From positions 39,949,795 to 39,984,794 of the forward strand of contig CM022665.1 of assembly GCA_012295275.1 (NCBI GenBank): 35,000 bases of DNA. The letters run 5' to 3'. The notes under the pieces were generated by a model. That model was given only the letters and a program-made list of their open reading frames with translations. It searched no databases and was not told where the DNA came from. This DNA is from Chrysomallon squamiferum. Taxonomy: Eukaryota; Mollusca; Gastropoda; Neomphalida; Peltospiridae. Position numbers and translations under genes: made by a program. Positions 13,781-27,000 of the stretch are shown one piece after another (the first letter of the stretch is position 1; every line of letters begins with the position of its first letter).

Positions 13781-14369
13781 ACAGTAACTGTCATCATCAT
13801 CTTCATCATAAACTTCGTAGTAACAATTATGATAAAGATACTTGGAAGGTCTTGTCAACAAGACAATAACATCATCATTGTTACTCTGTGACCACTCTTC
13901 GCGAATTCTGTTTTTACGATGTCAACTAATTCGATTCCTATGCCACGGAAAACAATGCCATAATTCCTCCAGCCCCCGCTTTGCATGCATGATAGCAGTC
14001 TCAGCAAAAGATCATTTCAGGATTATGGAAAATGCAAAGAGACTCGTCGGATTTCTTTACGTTCTTGTTTTACAGCTATCAAACAACCGGTAATAATCTC
14101 TTTCTGATAAGTTTGCACAGTGTTAACCATAGACGACTGAAGAGTCTCCAGGTGCACACTTTTCTGCGTATAACCATAAAAATAGCTTTTGGTTAGGAAC
14201 GCTTTAAAAGTTTTAATGAAATTTAGTGAAACATGCATTCTTGGCTGTATTGTTAAAACTGTTGGTAACGTGATTATGTAATCAAGCTTTGAAACCCAGT
14301 GAAATAGTAATTATATATTATTATGTCCTGGTGATTATGTGAAGATCATAACGTTGTTTTTATTTTTTG

Positions 14370-14670
14370 ATCATGTTGGTTATGGCGATGATCATGATGA
14401 TTATAACGATGATGATGGTGATGATGATGATGATAATAATTCAATATCAAAATAAAAAAGATAGAAAACCAAACAAAAATAAAACAAAATGCATGGAAAA
14501 TAATAAAAAAAGAAAAGAAAAAAGAAAGAAAGAAAGAAAAAATAATTTTAAAAAAGAAGGAAAAGCAATAATATATAACCACCTAGAGTTAAAATAAAAT
14601 AATTAAATAAATAAATAAAATAAAAATAAACTTTTATTTAAAAAAAAATAAAAAAAAAAAAAAAAAAAAA
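14370..14670. repeat. (GAT)n followed by purine- and A-rich low complexity
   Basis: Interrupted GAT triplets to about 14440, then (AAAG)n-like purine sequence near 14515..14542, (AAAT)n near 14600..14628, and poly-A near 14650..14670. Confidence 0.93.
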
Positions 14671-15538
14671 TTCATTTCTTAATAGAAATCCAGTAGCAGA
14701 AACATAATTTTATTCACGCAGCCACGGAAATTCGGCATTTAAACTAGCGATATATTTATATTAAATCAATATTTCCAAATCCTTCCTCATCACAGCGCGC
14801 CAGTTTTGCACGTCAGAATGAAAATAAATCCCGGCCTATCTGTTCAAAACACTTTTTGTTCTTCAATTCGTTTTCTGGCCGCAGTTTCTCCAGTTTCGCA
14901 GCAAAACTGCAAGATTATAATCAAAAACTTGCCTCTCCGAGTTGTTCAGCTATTGACAAAGCATATTGGCTTTCGCATGTGTCTGAAAACGTTAAAGAGG
15001 TAATTCTGCAGAAGGTGGTCAATAATCGAATAAATATACATTTTTTTTTTTTTTTTGACTTTTGTCGCCATGATAGGTTTTCAAGATCTGGAAGGCGCTT
15101 GTTGTCAACTCCGACTACGTTCCTGGAAACGCCACTGAAGAAATGTAAATAAGGCAACAACAGAATGAATATTCATCTCGTGAAATTGTTGACAATTATG
15201 CGATTTCGTGATCTTTCTGACGCTCGTGTGGAGCGTTTGTTCTAATGTATTGAATTAAAAACATGTTCTGCGTAGTTAAATACACGGTGTGTGGCGTGTG
15301 TACATACATACGTGTCCGTTTTAAAAATGCCAGGCGTATCGCTTGTCTCTGTAGTATGTGTCATGCCAAGATTAAGTCCGTGAAGTCAGTACAACTTATA
15401 CGGTGGTCAGCAGTGCTAGTTTGAGCAAATGTTTGTTTTTAAGCATAAAATTAACGCTCATTTTTCGCTCAGAATCACTTTCTGTTTCTCATTCAAACAT
15501 GTTTAGCTTAACATTCATTAATTTTCTATCCGTGAATA

Positions 15539-15731
15539 TTACTACTACTACTACTACTACTACAACTACTGCTACTACTACTGTACTACTAATAATAATA
15601 CATCTATTACTAGTACTGTTACTACAACTATTACTACTACTACTATTACTACTACTACTACTAATAATAACAGTAATAATAATAATAATAAGAAGAAGAA
15701 TAAGAAGAAGAAGAAGAAGAAGAAGAAGAAA
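15539..15731. repeat. Compound (ACT)n-(AAT)n-(AGA)n trinucleotide block
   Basis: About 190 bp of changing triplet units, starting as ACT and ending as AGA. The frames over it are poly-Thr/Leu/Arg. Confidence 0.96.
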
Positions 15732-16513
15732 GACGATAACACAGGTGATGATGAAGACTTGCTGACAACGATGACGATAAGCTCCGATAAGAAAAAATAA
15801 TTAAAATTTAAAAATAATGATGGATACATATAACTTTATTACAAGAAAACTTATCGAAAGAGGCACTAATCATTCACTTTACAACGGAAGCTATAATATG
15901 TTTAGACCAACTATTTGTTTCTGGAATTATTTGTCAACTCTTGTACGTTCAAAAAAAAAAAAGATCTTATTACCTACAATTTTTACAATGATTAATTTTT
16001 TTTTTTATCAATCACAGTTGTGGCAGTTTATTGTAATCTAAATTCTGAATCTAATCACTGAAATATTCATCTCCATCTTTAAGAAGCCCGATTTGCAACC
16101 CACGTGTCCCAATTAACCTCAAAATGGCATCATGGGATTGTATATGCGCGCGAGTCAGGCGATTGGATCATTTTGTATGTAAGGACGATAACCTCTAGCG
16201 CACTAGAGTATCATTTGTAAGCAGATATCATCATCCGAAAACTAATCAGGAAGACAGTTTTCCTCGATTTTACTAAACGTTTGAGAATTTCTGTTGCGAC
16301 CCTTTGTTGAAAAAATCCCTCAAAAAAACATGTAGTTCAGTTCTAGGAAGCGATTATAGAAGCGATTTTGTAAGATATATAACTATGTATTTTTATCACT
16401 ACTAGAACAAGAACATATAAAAAAACACCAAAGTAGATTAATTTTACTTTCTGAAATAAACCAAGTTTTACCTTTTAATCATTATCGTTCTGGGCAGTTC
16501 TTAAACAAACTGC

Positions 16514-16841
16514 GGGGGACCGGGGTGTGGCTCAGTGTTAAGGACGCAAGACCGGGGTGTGGCTCAGTGTTAAGAGCGCAAGACCGAGGTTCTGTGAATC
16601 ACATGATCGATCGTCCTCTTCGAGCCTGCTCGGCACATTTCCCGTGTTCGCTAGCGGCCGCCGATTGATATCAAATGCTGTTTACCCCTGTCTGTGGGAA
16701 GGTTGATATTACAGATCTCTTCCTGCTTATTGTGTGTTGCTAATATCCTGTCATTATCTGTGTGGTTCTTAATTTGCATGACGCCATGTAACCGTGGATT
16801 AAAAACGGGTTGAGTGTGTTATCGAATAAAATACTTGCTTT
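16514..16841 (+). mobile_element. tRNA-derived SINE with duplicated head
   Basis: This is the most complete element in the window. It has a pol III A-box-like TGGCTCAGTG at 16560..16569 and a degenerate B-box-like GGTTCTGTGAATC at 16588..16600. A central segment contains CTGTCTGTGGGAAGGT and a form of AAAGATCCCTTGCTGCT. The 3' end contains GACGCCATGTAACCGT and GTTGAGTGTGTTATC-AATAAAA, matching the tail of a well-known molluscan SINE group. The first 32 bp of the head are tandemly duplicated (16518..16549 and 16550..16581, two mismatches). I see no clear target-site duplication. It is non-autonomous and has no coding capacity. Confidence 0.78.
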
Positions 16842-17833
16842 GTACCGATATTTTACCAGCCTAGAGATCCGGTTTTCTTTTTGTTTTCTCTTTATTTTTA
16901 AAATATTATTTTTAAAAGTTGATTTAAAGCTAAGGAAAGAAAACAGAACAATAAAAGAGAGAACATTGGCTTCAGCGATGGCAATGAAAAGGAAACACTT
17001 GACTGAGTTTTCGTTCTACAAAGCGACCTGAAGCATTTTATTGGTTTTCTTTATTGTTGTACGAGCGGCGACACAAAAAAAAAAAAAAAAAAAAAAAAAA
17101 CAGGAGGAAAGAAAAAGAAGCAGAAAAACGTTAATGAAGGATGGTTTAGTAAAACAATAAATCTACACTGCACATTTAATTTGTTATTTTTCTTACCATG
17201 TTAGTTTTTTTGTGGGAAAAATCTCGTTAAATATTTTACTTCATTTTATTCCCAGCATTATTATGAAGTTTTTATTTGCATTAAGAGCTTCTGAGGCCAA
17301 GAAGGTTTTGATATTTGTTAATCCAATTAATTTTACAGTAACAATGCAAAGGAAAGAAATAAACAGCAGAAGCAAACGTTTGTTTATAATAAAGTTCCCG
17401 GATTTTGAATGATTATCTCATCTTCATTGTGAACGACCTGTAGGTTCCAGTCTCAAATTTCAGCAAAGAGGTTTTCTGATTCGCCCTCAATCTTGGATTA
17501 ATCCAAATCGTAACTTACTCAGTAATTTTTTTTTTTTTTTTAACAAGAAAAGTAACGAGTTTCTCTTTGATAGTGTTCTGACACTATCACTAAACATTTT
17601 TTTTTGGCATCTTCTTCTCCAGATTTACCAGTACATTTCAGTCAAGAACAGGTGTCAGATTCAAAGGAAACAAACGAAAAACTGTGAACGTCTTAACATT
17701 AATTTTCAGGCAACATTTAATGAAAACATAACTCTGTAAAACAAGATTATTGGAAATGAGCTAATAAAATATGAGGTTTAATTTAGACAAAAAAATCTTG
17801 ACATTCATTTTATGGAAATATTTAATGAAAACA

Positions 17834-17839
17834 AATATA

Positions 17840-17884
<45 letters not shown>
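17834..17884. repeat. (TA)n microsatellite
   Basis: About 50 bp of TA with one C near its start. A second, shorter (TA)n lies at 18801..18825. Confidence 0.97.
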
Positions 17885-17886
<2 letters not shown>

Positions 17887-18784
17887 TGTGTTTGTTGGTA
17901 AGCAACATACATGCACTGGGTTGGAACAAACACTGACAGCGTTTTTTAAAAATGAAATTGAAAGACAATATTTGGACATTTGTACACAGATGTACTGGAC
18001 CACATAATATATATGTCATTTCGTTCACCTTTCAGAACATGTACACAAGTCGTATATTTCAGTTACATGTAAAACGTAGTCGCGTGCAAAACCGCCACGA
18101 ACATTAGTTCCAGCACAATATACGCAAGAATATTCGAGATGTACCTAAAATATAACGAGTCTTTTCCTTCAGACAATAATGTGGTCCTGTTTTTCATTAC
18201 AGTACATCAGTTCTGTTTTATCCACTTTCTGCATAATGGCAGAATTTACATACCAAGTCTCTGTACTGTCTGTGTATAACGCTTTTCTGTTTTCGCTCGA
18301 AGAAAAGTCATAGTCATTCTGACGCTAAACCAATAAAAACAGAGGTAAAAATTACACTCACAATAACTGACACATGATAACATAATTAAGAGAAATTCCA
18401 GGCGCAAATCCAAGAGAAGAGGGTCGTTAAGGTTGAGAACCCCTTGAAGCTCAAGAAGACAAAACAATAACGGTGTTTATTTTAAAAAAAAAAAATATTC
18501 GCTTAACCTTACGAAACAATTGTTGTGTTTAACAGCATTCCAATTGAAATATTACTCATTACATTTGATTCAGTGTAACTTCAGTTTCTCGACGTTAAAG
18601 AATTTGACAGTTTTAATAACGTTAAAAACTGACAGTATTTGGATGTGTCTTCCTTCAGTAAAAAATGTTGGAACTGCCGCTGAATACAGAATAGATGAGC
18701 CGAATATAATCTGACAACGAAAACAGTTAAAGAAAAATATAAAATATTTATTGCTGCAATCAGTGCCAAAGATGTCAGAGAGAG

Positions 18785-18823
<39 letters not shown>

Positions 18824-19499
18824 TAAAAAAACGTATAATTAAATAAAATGTAAAGATTATTTAAAATTAAATTATCAGCAGTTTAAAATGTAGACATTTT
18901 TATAGTAGACGATTTCTCGATGATGTCAAACGGGCTGTGTACACACACGTCATGTATTACCAGTTTACCTAAATAAACTTCAGGTTTAAATTATTTATGA
19001 CCACACAGTTGTTTTCATTTCAGTTTTAATGTTATTTATACCAACAAAAGAAGTGCGGTTTTCCCAGTATCTTTACGTCTGTAATAATAATGATGATGGA
19101 ATTTTATGTGTGTGTGAGTGTGTGTTAGAAAAATAAATCTTTCTCGTTTCCTTTTAATATGGATGAAACATCCAGTTTATTAATTTAACTTTTATCATCT
19201 ACAAATCATCTATTTTCTGCACTCACACATAAAAATAATAACTGTAACGAGTACATTTATCATTCACGGTACATCAACTATCAGGCTTTAACTGAAAATG
19301 CTTCGAGGATTCTGTCGTTATCATAAAATATTTTTTCACTTCATTAAACCATGAAAACGAAAAATAACGACCCCCTACATGCCCGGCAAATCAGTCAGCA
19401 ATATCTGATTTCGTTTCTGCCGATGTATCGAAATTATACAAAATAACGGTTTTAACGGTTTGAATTGGTTACGCTATACTTTATTTAACAAAAAAAAAA

Positions 19500-19532
19500 A
19501 ATAAAATAAAATAAAATAAAATAAAATAATAA
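19500..19532. repeat. (AAAAT)n pentanucleotide repeat
   Basis: About six units in an AT-rich context. Confidence 0.9.
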
Positions 19533-19685
19533 TAAAAATACATATCGATAACTGAATAAATGTTTATAAATATATTATCTCTGATTTTAATGAAATGAGT
19601 TGTCTTTTTTATTTTCTCTATCAAATGCTTAATTTATAAAAATATTATATATATGTTACTGTTACTTTTAATACTTCTTAATTAT

Positions 19686-19798
19686 TGTTGTTGTTGTCGT
19701 CGTTGTTGTTGCAGCAGCTACTGTTTCTGTCGTTGCTATCATCATCATCACCATCATCATAATCATCGTCATCATCATCGTCATTATTATTATTATTA

Positions 19799-19832
<34 letters not shown>
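19686..19832. repeat. Compound trinucleotide block (TTG/CAT/TTA)
   Basis: Blocks of TTG, GTC, CAT and TTA units. The plus-strand frame here is artefactual. Confidence 0.95.
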
Positions 19833-20118
19833 TCCAGTTTTCTAAAGAACTGCAACTGAAAGGAACCAGTCCATGAAATTAACCGGTTTTTCACACACAA
19901 GAATATAATCATGTGACAAGACTGTTTGAATCTATAGTAAAAAGAATTAAAAAGAATATGTAATTTTGCCGTCAAGTTATCTTTCTGCAATCAGTAATAT
20001 TAATAATCTTTACACTTGCTGAACTTTTTCAGTTAACCTGCTGTCTACAAAAGGTGATCTGTCTACGAGAAAAATCTTTGATTGTATCAAATTCTAATTT
20101 AGACCTAATCAATAACGG

Positions 20119-20121
<3 letters not shown>

Positions 20122-20207
<86 letters not shown>

Positions 20208-20211
20208 TTTT
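20122..20211. repeat. (CT)n array running into poly-T
   Basis: About 78 bp of CT followed by about 12 T. Confidence 0.98.
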
Positions 20212-20386
20212 GCAGGCCTTTATTAATTGTAGTAAATGTATCGTCAATAATACGCTTTCATATTAATCACTCTAATATCTTTAGCTCTGTAGTTTTCTTC
20301 TATTTTTAATAACGTCAGTGTATCATGCGGAACTTGTTTTTCTGGTTGGTAATCATTGTAATGACAAGCAATTAAATGAAGGATAG

Positions 20387-20387
20387 A

Positions 20388-20420
<33 letters not shown>

Positions 20421-20421
20421 A

Positions 20422-20452
<31 letters not shown>

Positions 20453-20505
20453 CATATATATATTATTATTATCATTATTATTATCATTATTATTATTATT
20501 ATTCT
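20387..20505. repeat. Compound (TA)n-(CA)n-(TTA)n array
   Basis: TA, then CA, then a short TA and an interrupted TTA block. Confidence 0.96.
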
Positions 20506-21303
20506 TATTGACGTAATTCTGAATGCATGAAGGATTGCCTTTCTACCCGAAGAAGCGCGAACTGTGGATGTATTAAAGTGATGGTTTATTAAGCTACATT
20601 ACCTTTCTTTTTTAACACAAATCTTCGGCTAAGTCATGGCTTTTGACCACGTCAAGCATGCGTCAATAATTCTGTTATGGTTGCATGTTAAAATGTATCA
20701 TCGACATGCATTATATATATTTATGATCCACATGCGATATTAAGATTTAACAGTAAAACATCGCAGTGTCAAAACTGGAAGCAGTAAATAAATTGAGTTT
20801 TATGGCGAATGATGATAGCAGAAACTACTTCTTTAGAGGAAAAAAAAAAAAAAAAAAAAAAATTAAGAAATTAAAAAAAAAAAAAAAAGGACTGTTAAGA
20901 TATTGACTGTGTAAAGATTAAAAATGGTAAAATATTCTAAAGTATGATGCAGTTTCTGATGCGTAAAGATCGCTGTGTTTGAAGAATGGAAGATTTTCCA
21001 TTCAAAACAGACGAGCGGTCGTGTTATTTAAAGTGATTCGATGCTTCTTCTGCCAAAACGAAAAAAAAAAAAAAAAAAAAGAGTGAAAGATAAAGAGTCA
21101 TAGATAGAAAAAGAAAAACTGATTTAACTCGAAAGTTGATAAGAGAATATGACATATAGAAAACTTAAAGTGAGTGACTGTAGTGGATTGTGATATATGA
21201 GCATGGTTTTAAAATGTTGCCAGCATTAGTTTAAAAGCTACATGAACTAATAAATCTATACATGCACACATACATACATATATTCTTACTTACACACACA
21301 CAT

Positions 21304-21322
21304 GTATATATATATATATATA

Positions 21323-21405
<83 letters not shown>
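21304..21405. repeat. (TA)n then (GA)n microsatellite
   Basis: About 20 bp of TA, then about 78 bp of GA. It directly abuts the 38-bp minisatellite starting at 21410. Confidence 0.98.
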
Positions 21406-21407
<2 letters not shown>

Positions 21408-21409
21408 AA

Positions 21410-21523
21410 TGTTCCTGTATGTGCTAAATATTTCTCTTCGTTCTAAATGTTCCTGTATATTCTAAATATTTCTCTTCGTTCTAAATGTTCCTGTACATTG
21501 AAAATGTTTCTCTTCATTCTAAA
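21410..21523. repeat. 38-bp minisatellite, three copies
   Basis: Copies lie at 21410..21447, 21448..21485 and 21486..21523. Each starts TGTTCCTGTA and ends CTTCRTTCTAAA; copies 1 and 2 are nearly identical. Confidence 0.96.
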
Positions 21524-21682
21524 TGTCCATCGTGTTATTCAAAGTATATGAAATATAAATGAATGGATAAATGGATATTGACATACAGGCATAATTGTAA
21601 GAACAGCGAACTATATGTTAATTTTCGTTCTAAATGTCCTTCGTACTGTTCAAAGTATATGAAATATAAATGGATGGATAAA
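21517..21682. repeat. 55-bp direct repeat pair, 111-bp spacing
   Basis: The stretch 21517..21571 recurs at 21628..21682 with a few changes. Both start TTCTAAATGTCC and contain CAAAGTATATGAAATATAAA. The first copy overlaps the end of the 38-bp minisatellite. Confidence 0.94.
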
Positions 21683-22080
21683 ACATGAATCGAGCAATTC
21701 TGATACTGTGTCTCTCCGTTTAACCTTGATTCAGAGTCGGTCAACGAATATTATCAAAGAATCGAGAAGATGAAATCAGAAAAGTGATCCTTAAGCGATT
21801 AACCTTCGCACTACGGCTTCCTCTGTGACGACAATGCCGACGACAACAACTGAATGACTCCAGAAGAGTACTTTAACTTTGTTTCCAAATTCATGATTCG
21901 ATGCGGATTTAGTTCAGAACGTGATCTTGACATTTTGTCGAATGAAAGAACGTATGAATGAATGGATGAACGAATGAATGAATGAATGGTTTCTCGAGAC
22001 ATCAACGTATCTTGATGTCAAGTGTTATTAGGTATCGTTTTTATCCTTTCTTATAATTAGGGCTATGGGATTAAGAAACA

Positions 22081-22260
22081 CGCCACAGTTTTTTCCTTAG
22101 ATTATCTTTATCGATTATCAGCAAAAGGGTTTTTTATATGCACTTTCTCGGTTGTGAACAAAGTAGTCTTGAGACGGGAATCGTTGAAACGGCGCTCTGA
22201 AGAGAATAGATCCTTTGATCTGTCACATTTGAGAGCTCAGTTTTAACCATTTTGCCTAAC
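22081..22260 (-). mobile_element. Diverged tRNA-derived SINE remnant
   Basis: On the minus strand, from 22260 downward, an A-box-like GGTTAAAAC-GAGCTC segment is followed by a decayed B-box region near 22215. The conserved GTGCATATAAAA...CTGATAATCGATAAAGA block follows at about 22145..22105, and the 3' end reads GTGGCG. Its order matches the central part of the SINE at 16514 and the one at 1..240. No tail with a target-site duplication is recognisable. Confidence 0.6.
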
Positions 22261-22956
22261 CGAGAGAATCATTTACGTGGCAATCAAAGGCGGCTGTTAT
22301 AAAACACGCCTCTCGTCCAACTAGATGTTTTATACATTCATTCTGTGAAATAATAACAGCTTGTGGTTTTGGTATGATATGATATTCTGTTTCGTCTCCG
22401 AAAAGATTAAAATTACGTATTTCTATTTAGACTTTACATCGAGAGAGATTAAGGTGTATATGTTGTCTTCATTATAAAGAGGACCATCTTCAAGAACTTG
22501 ACTCAAAATCATTTTAAAAGGTCGGAACATAACAAACCTTGACGCCTCTTTTTTTTTCTTTTTTTTTTTCTAGACGTCTTAGCTGAACAGATCACTTTGA
22601 CACTAACATTTCCAACAGTTTACCAAACGTCACAGTTTAAACTCTTTGTCAGTCTCTACAGCCGATATTACCCTACATCAGTGAATAAATGAAATTATGT
22701 AAACAATTAAGAAAAACCTCTGTGAGTGGTTTAGATCATTACACGACTACTGAAACTACCAGAGTGAGAAAATTAGGTGACAAGTTGAAGGGTATGTAAT
22801 GGGCAAAGGTTACACTCGAAAGGTCGTGATAGCATTTCTGTTTGTAAACGTTTTTCTAACCAGCGATAGATGACTCCATGGAAAACACGACAATATTCTT
22901 AAGTGTTTTCTACTTCTTTTTTTTTACACTTCTTCTTCCTAATTTTTTTTTCTTCT

Positions 22957-22987
<31 letters not shown>

Positions 22988-24700
22988 CATTTCATTTCTT
23001 TGAATCCAGGCTGTTTTGTTTATTCGGTAAACACTTACAAGAGTTACGATTTAAGCAACAGAAACGTTGCCAGCAAGGTTTTTTTCTGTTTTGTATAAAA
23101 GTATTTACTTGTTACTGGATCACCAGCACTAGCGATAATACAGTCACATCGGTGACTGGATGACTTTAATATTAAATTTTATTACATATCAGACATAATT
23201 TATGGCCATTTATATAATAATAATATAAGATGATACCCGCTGTCGATAATCCTGAATCTCTTTCGTCGATTAAAATAATGAAACCTTTGCTTGCACCTTT
23301 TTAAGGACAAGGACAGTAAAGAACACATGATATTCTTTGATACACTAGCTACGGAATTCTGGCTAGAACGGGAAATAATGCAATAAAGACACCGAAGAGA
23401 GATGGTCTTGTGATCCATCATGGCACAGACAAACAATTTAAAGAATGAGCCACTGATCACAGCGAGCACGTGATAAACATCACAATATTCTTAAATCGAA
23501 GACAAATACTTAAATTAATCAACACTGAGACAAAAAAAAAAAAAAAAAAAAAAAATGTATCGTTGCATAGATCGTCTGAGCCAAATTCTATCAGCAAGAA
23601 ACACAGAATGAATCTCCAGAGAGGACACTGAATTACAGAAGGAACCGGAAACTAAAAGACATTTCCATGTGGGAAGACGAACAAGAAAAACGAGGCGGTT
23701 CTGCTGAGTAATCCCCCAAAGAGCAGAGCCAGTTATTTAAATAAAAGATAATAGTTCGCTCGCGACCTCCCGCCGACCTATTTTTTATTTTTTATTTTTT
23801 TTATTGTTCAGGTCTTAGACACTTATCAAATGGATTGCGACAAAAAGAAAATGTCGTGCGTTCATGTATAAGCGACAGTTTTAGATTGCACTTGTTCAAG
23901 CAAATCAGCTTTAAAAAATTTCAAATTAAATTACATATTGCCACTGGTCTGATAAATCGATTATTTTACAGTATATTTTTTTTTTTTTTTTTTTTTTTTT
24001 TATCTTTCCAGTTGTGGTTGTCAAAAGACTGATTTTTATGTCTTGACCTGCGAGTCTTGGAAAGTGACCTCTTTTCTAAAGTTAGCAGAAAACATCGTTA
24101 TAGGAAAATGATATTTTTATTATTTGTTTTCTATCTCTCTTTTTTTTTTTTTTTTTTTTTAAATTATTATTATTTTTTTATCTTCTTGTTGCTGTTGTTG
24201 TTGTTGTTATTTATTGATTATTATTTTTTTTTTTTTATTTACTGCGTTTGAGATTAAAATATATTTTTTAATCATTTTGTTTTCTTTAAATGTTCGTTGT
24301 TTGTTTCCTTCAAATATTTTTTCTTTCTTATTTTTATTTTTTTTTTTTCTTCTGGCAATTGTTTATTTTCGTCAATTCAAGGTCATAAAAACAAAAGAAA
24401 CGAAAACACTACAACTAAATGTGTTTTGTTTTTAATCTGAAACAAAAGTGAATAAGCGAAACAAGTCGACAGCAAGCTGTTATACAACAAAATGCGTACA
24501 AAACTTGTAACTCTAAATGTTCAGCTGTTTCAGAATTCACACAAAATAATAATGTTTGTTAATGAAAAATTATTCTCCAAACTAATAATCTTAACCTTGT
24601 TACTGATCGTCGAGCTTTCCAAAACTCCTATTTGTGAATTAGACTACTGGCTATTTCGGGAAACTATCTTATATAAGCATATCTCTGTTTCGAATTAGTT

Positions 24701-25044
24701 CGAGTATTTTCGTATTATTCGTGTACTCTCGTGTTAACATGCACATTCTAGAATTAGTCCGAATGTTTCCTTATTCGTCCGAGAACTCTTGTATAATTAG
24801 TCCCAGAATTCTCGCATTACCTCGGGTATTCTCGTATTTGATCGAGTACTTTCGTATTATTCGTGTACTGTTGTGTGGGTCTGTGTATTCTAGAATTAGT
24901 CCCGATGCTTTTCCGTATTCGTCCTAGAATTCTTGCCTAATTAGTCTCAATATTCTCGTATTACCTCGGGTATTCTCGTACTTGGCCGCATCTTCTCGTA
25001 TTAGTACGTGTACTCTCGAATGAGTTCGTATAATCTCGCACGTC
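24701..25044. repeat. Higher-order satellite: about 142-bp unit built of about 20-bp subunits
   Basis: Copy 1 is 24701..24842 (142 bp), copy 2 is 24843..24986 (144 bp), and a partial third copy runs to about 25044. Each full copy divides into about seven subunits of 18-23 bp that resemble TCGRGTATTCTCGTATTA. Matching subunits of copies 1 and 2 are more alike than neighbours within a copy, the mark of a higher-order repeat. Confidence 0.92.
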
Positions 25045-25824
25045 TTTTCTTTTAACCTGTGCCATGATGTAACTTATCAAATTCCCATTTCTCTTCCACT
25101 GACAATTACGTGATAAAAAGGAACAGACCTACGAATCCTGGTCAGGGAAAATGAATGATTTGCTACAGACGTTTCTAAATACTTTTATCTTCTTCAAGCA
25201 CCGTGTGAATGAAACTTAATCCATCCCTGTCACAACTTCGAATTGAAAAGTTGGAGAATAATGGGGTATTCAACAAAACAAACACGAATGTTCTGAAGTA
25301 GGATACAAAAAAAGAGCAAAATAATTTGCAAAGCAAACAAATGTTTGGCAGATATTTTACTTTCGATAAATGAGATCAAGTGGTACATATTACTAAGGAA
25401 AATTCGTCCTTTTTTTCCCTTTCCCCTCTTCAAAACTTACGCAAGTAAGAAAGTCATATTTATATACGTTGACACGTAATCCATGCAAGAACACTTGAAA
25501 ATGCTAAATGATGTGCAAAAAAATGTGTATGGTTTAGAGCAGGCAACCTTTTTTCCAGAATCAGGCTGTATGAGAACATGGCTCATTATCAGGCGGGCCT
25601 CACTGCTAATAAACGTTGTTTTACTCGTGAAATTAGTCGTGCATTCAGAAAACCGCGCTGAATATTGCAACGAAAATGTTGTTGTATAGACAGAAATAGA
25701 AAATAAAGAGTACAGAGCAAGATAATCATGTTATGTTGATGTGAAATAAAAGCAACGACAAACAATCAAAACGAATAAAAAAAATGGTAACGAAAATTGA
25801 GAAAGAGAGATAGGAAAAGGAACA

Positions 25825-25980
25825 GACAGACAGACATATAGAAATATGATAGATACAGATACAGACAGACAGGTAGACAGACCGCTAGATATATAGATAG
25901 GTAGGTAGATAGGTACACAGAAAGTCAAACAGACAGACAGACATACATACAGACACATAGATGGACGGATATATACAGAG
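25825..25980. repeat. Interrupted (GACA/GATA)n tetranucleotide block
   Basis: Mixed ACAG, ATAG and GTAG units. The 146-codon minus-strand frame over it is artefactual. Confidence 0.9.
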
Positions 25981-26760
25981 ATGAACAGACTGATAACTGA
26001 AAAAGAGACAGACAAACACAAAGATAAAACAATATGAAGAAAAAGAAAGAGAAAAAGAGAGAGAGAGAGAGAATAACTGAAACCAAAGATTACACAAAGA
26101 TCAAAGTAAATGAACGGAAAAAACACAAAGGAACAGAAAACGATAAGAAACAAAGGTTTCATAACAGACAAAAAAAAAAAAAACTTTCAGAACGAAAAAG
26201 AAAAACAAACGAGTAAACGATGAAAAACGTCAATAAAACAAACACCACTTGACGCGTATTCATCTCGTTTAGCACGCAATCTCTTCATGCTAACTCAGAA
26301 AAGATGATGTCGTTTCAGCTCATAGAGCTACAAGTACCTCTCAAGCACCCTCTAAAACCCACGGACGTTTTTCCATTAGACTTAAAGTGAGCCTGGTTTC
26401 TTGCACACGTCCAAGTACAAAGCCGTTTGAAGAATTCTTGAACGATAACCTGCCACCTCGATTAGAACAATAGACACATTTACTAAACACTTAAGACAAA
26501 AGAAAATTGCAGCTATTGCTGTTGCAAAATAGTCGTGATTTCAAATCAGTAAATAACAGAAATACGATTTAGATAACTCTGGTTGAAGATACGCACTGGA
26601 AGCCAGCTTGTACCTAGAATAGTTACAACAAAATGATTCCGTGTGCTGATCTGTATCGTTATCTGTAAGTTCAGCAGGCATGTATGTAGAAACTGCGCAA
26701 GCAGCTGAATTTAGATAAAGTTAAAAACATTCAGTGATTGTTCAAGTTAACAAGCCAACT

Positions 26761-26869
<109 letters not shown>

Positions 26870-27000
26870 CATATATAACAAACAAACCCAAATTTCAATT
26901 TCAGCAACTGTCTGTGCAACTACGTAACTTTCTCATCTACGGTTTTATGACAGCTTATTCGTAGTTAAATATCATACAGGTAATGAAAGAAGAAAATTAC

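Noticed and set aside
13016-13891. A 291-codon plus-strand open frame and overlapping frames on both strands
   Set aside because: It is translated (TACA)n/(CA)n repeat with no domain. Several frames are open at once because the repeat lacks stop codons.
14806-15152. Overlapping plus-strand frames of 65 and 98 codons in a less repetitive stretch
   Set aside because: There is no recognisable family, part is poly-Phe from a T run, and no convincing splice or promoter context.
24701-25044. CRISPR-like array
   Set aside because: Repeats are degenerate, adjacent without unique spacers, and the DNA is clearly eukaryotic.
25483-25689. A 68-codon plus-strand frame in non-repetitive DNA, with an overlapping minus-strand frame
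   Set aside because: There is no recognised family and no splice or transcript support; both strands are open, as expected by chance at this length.
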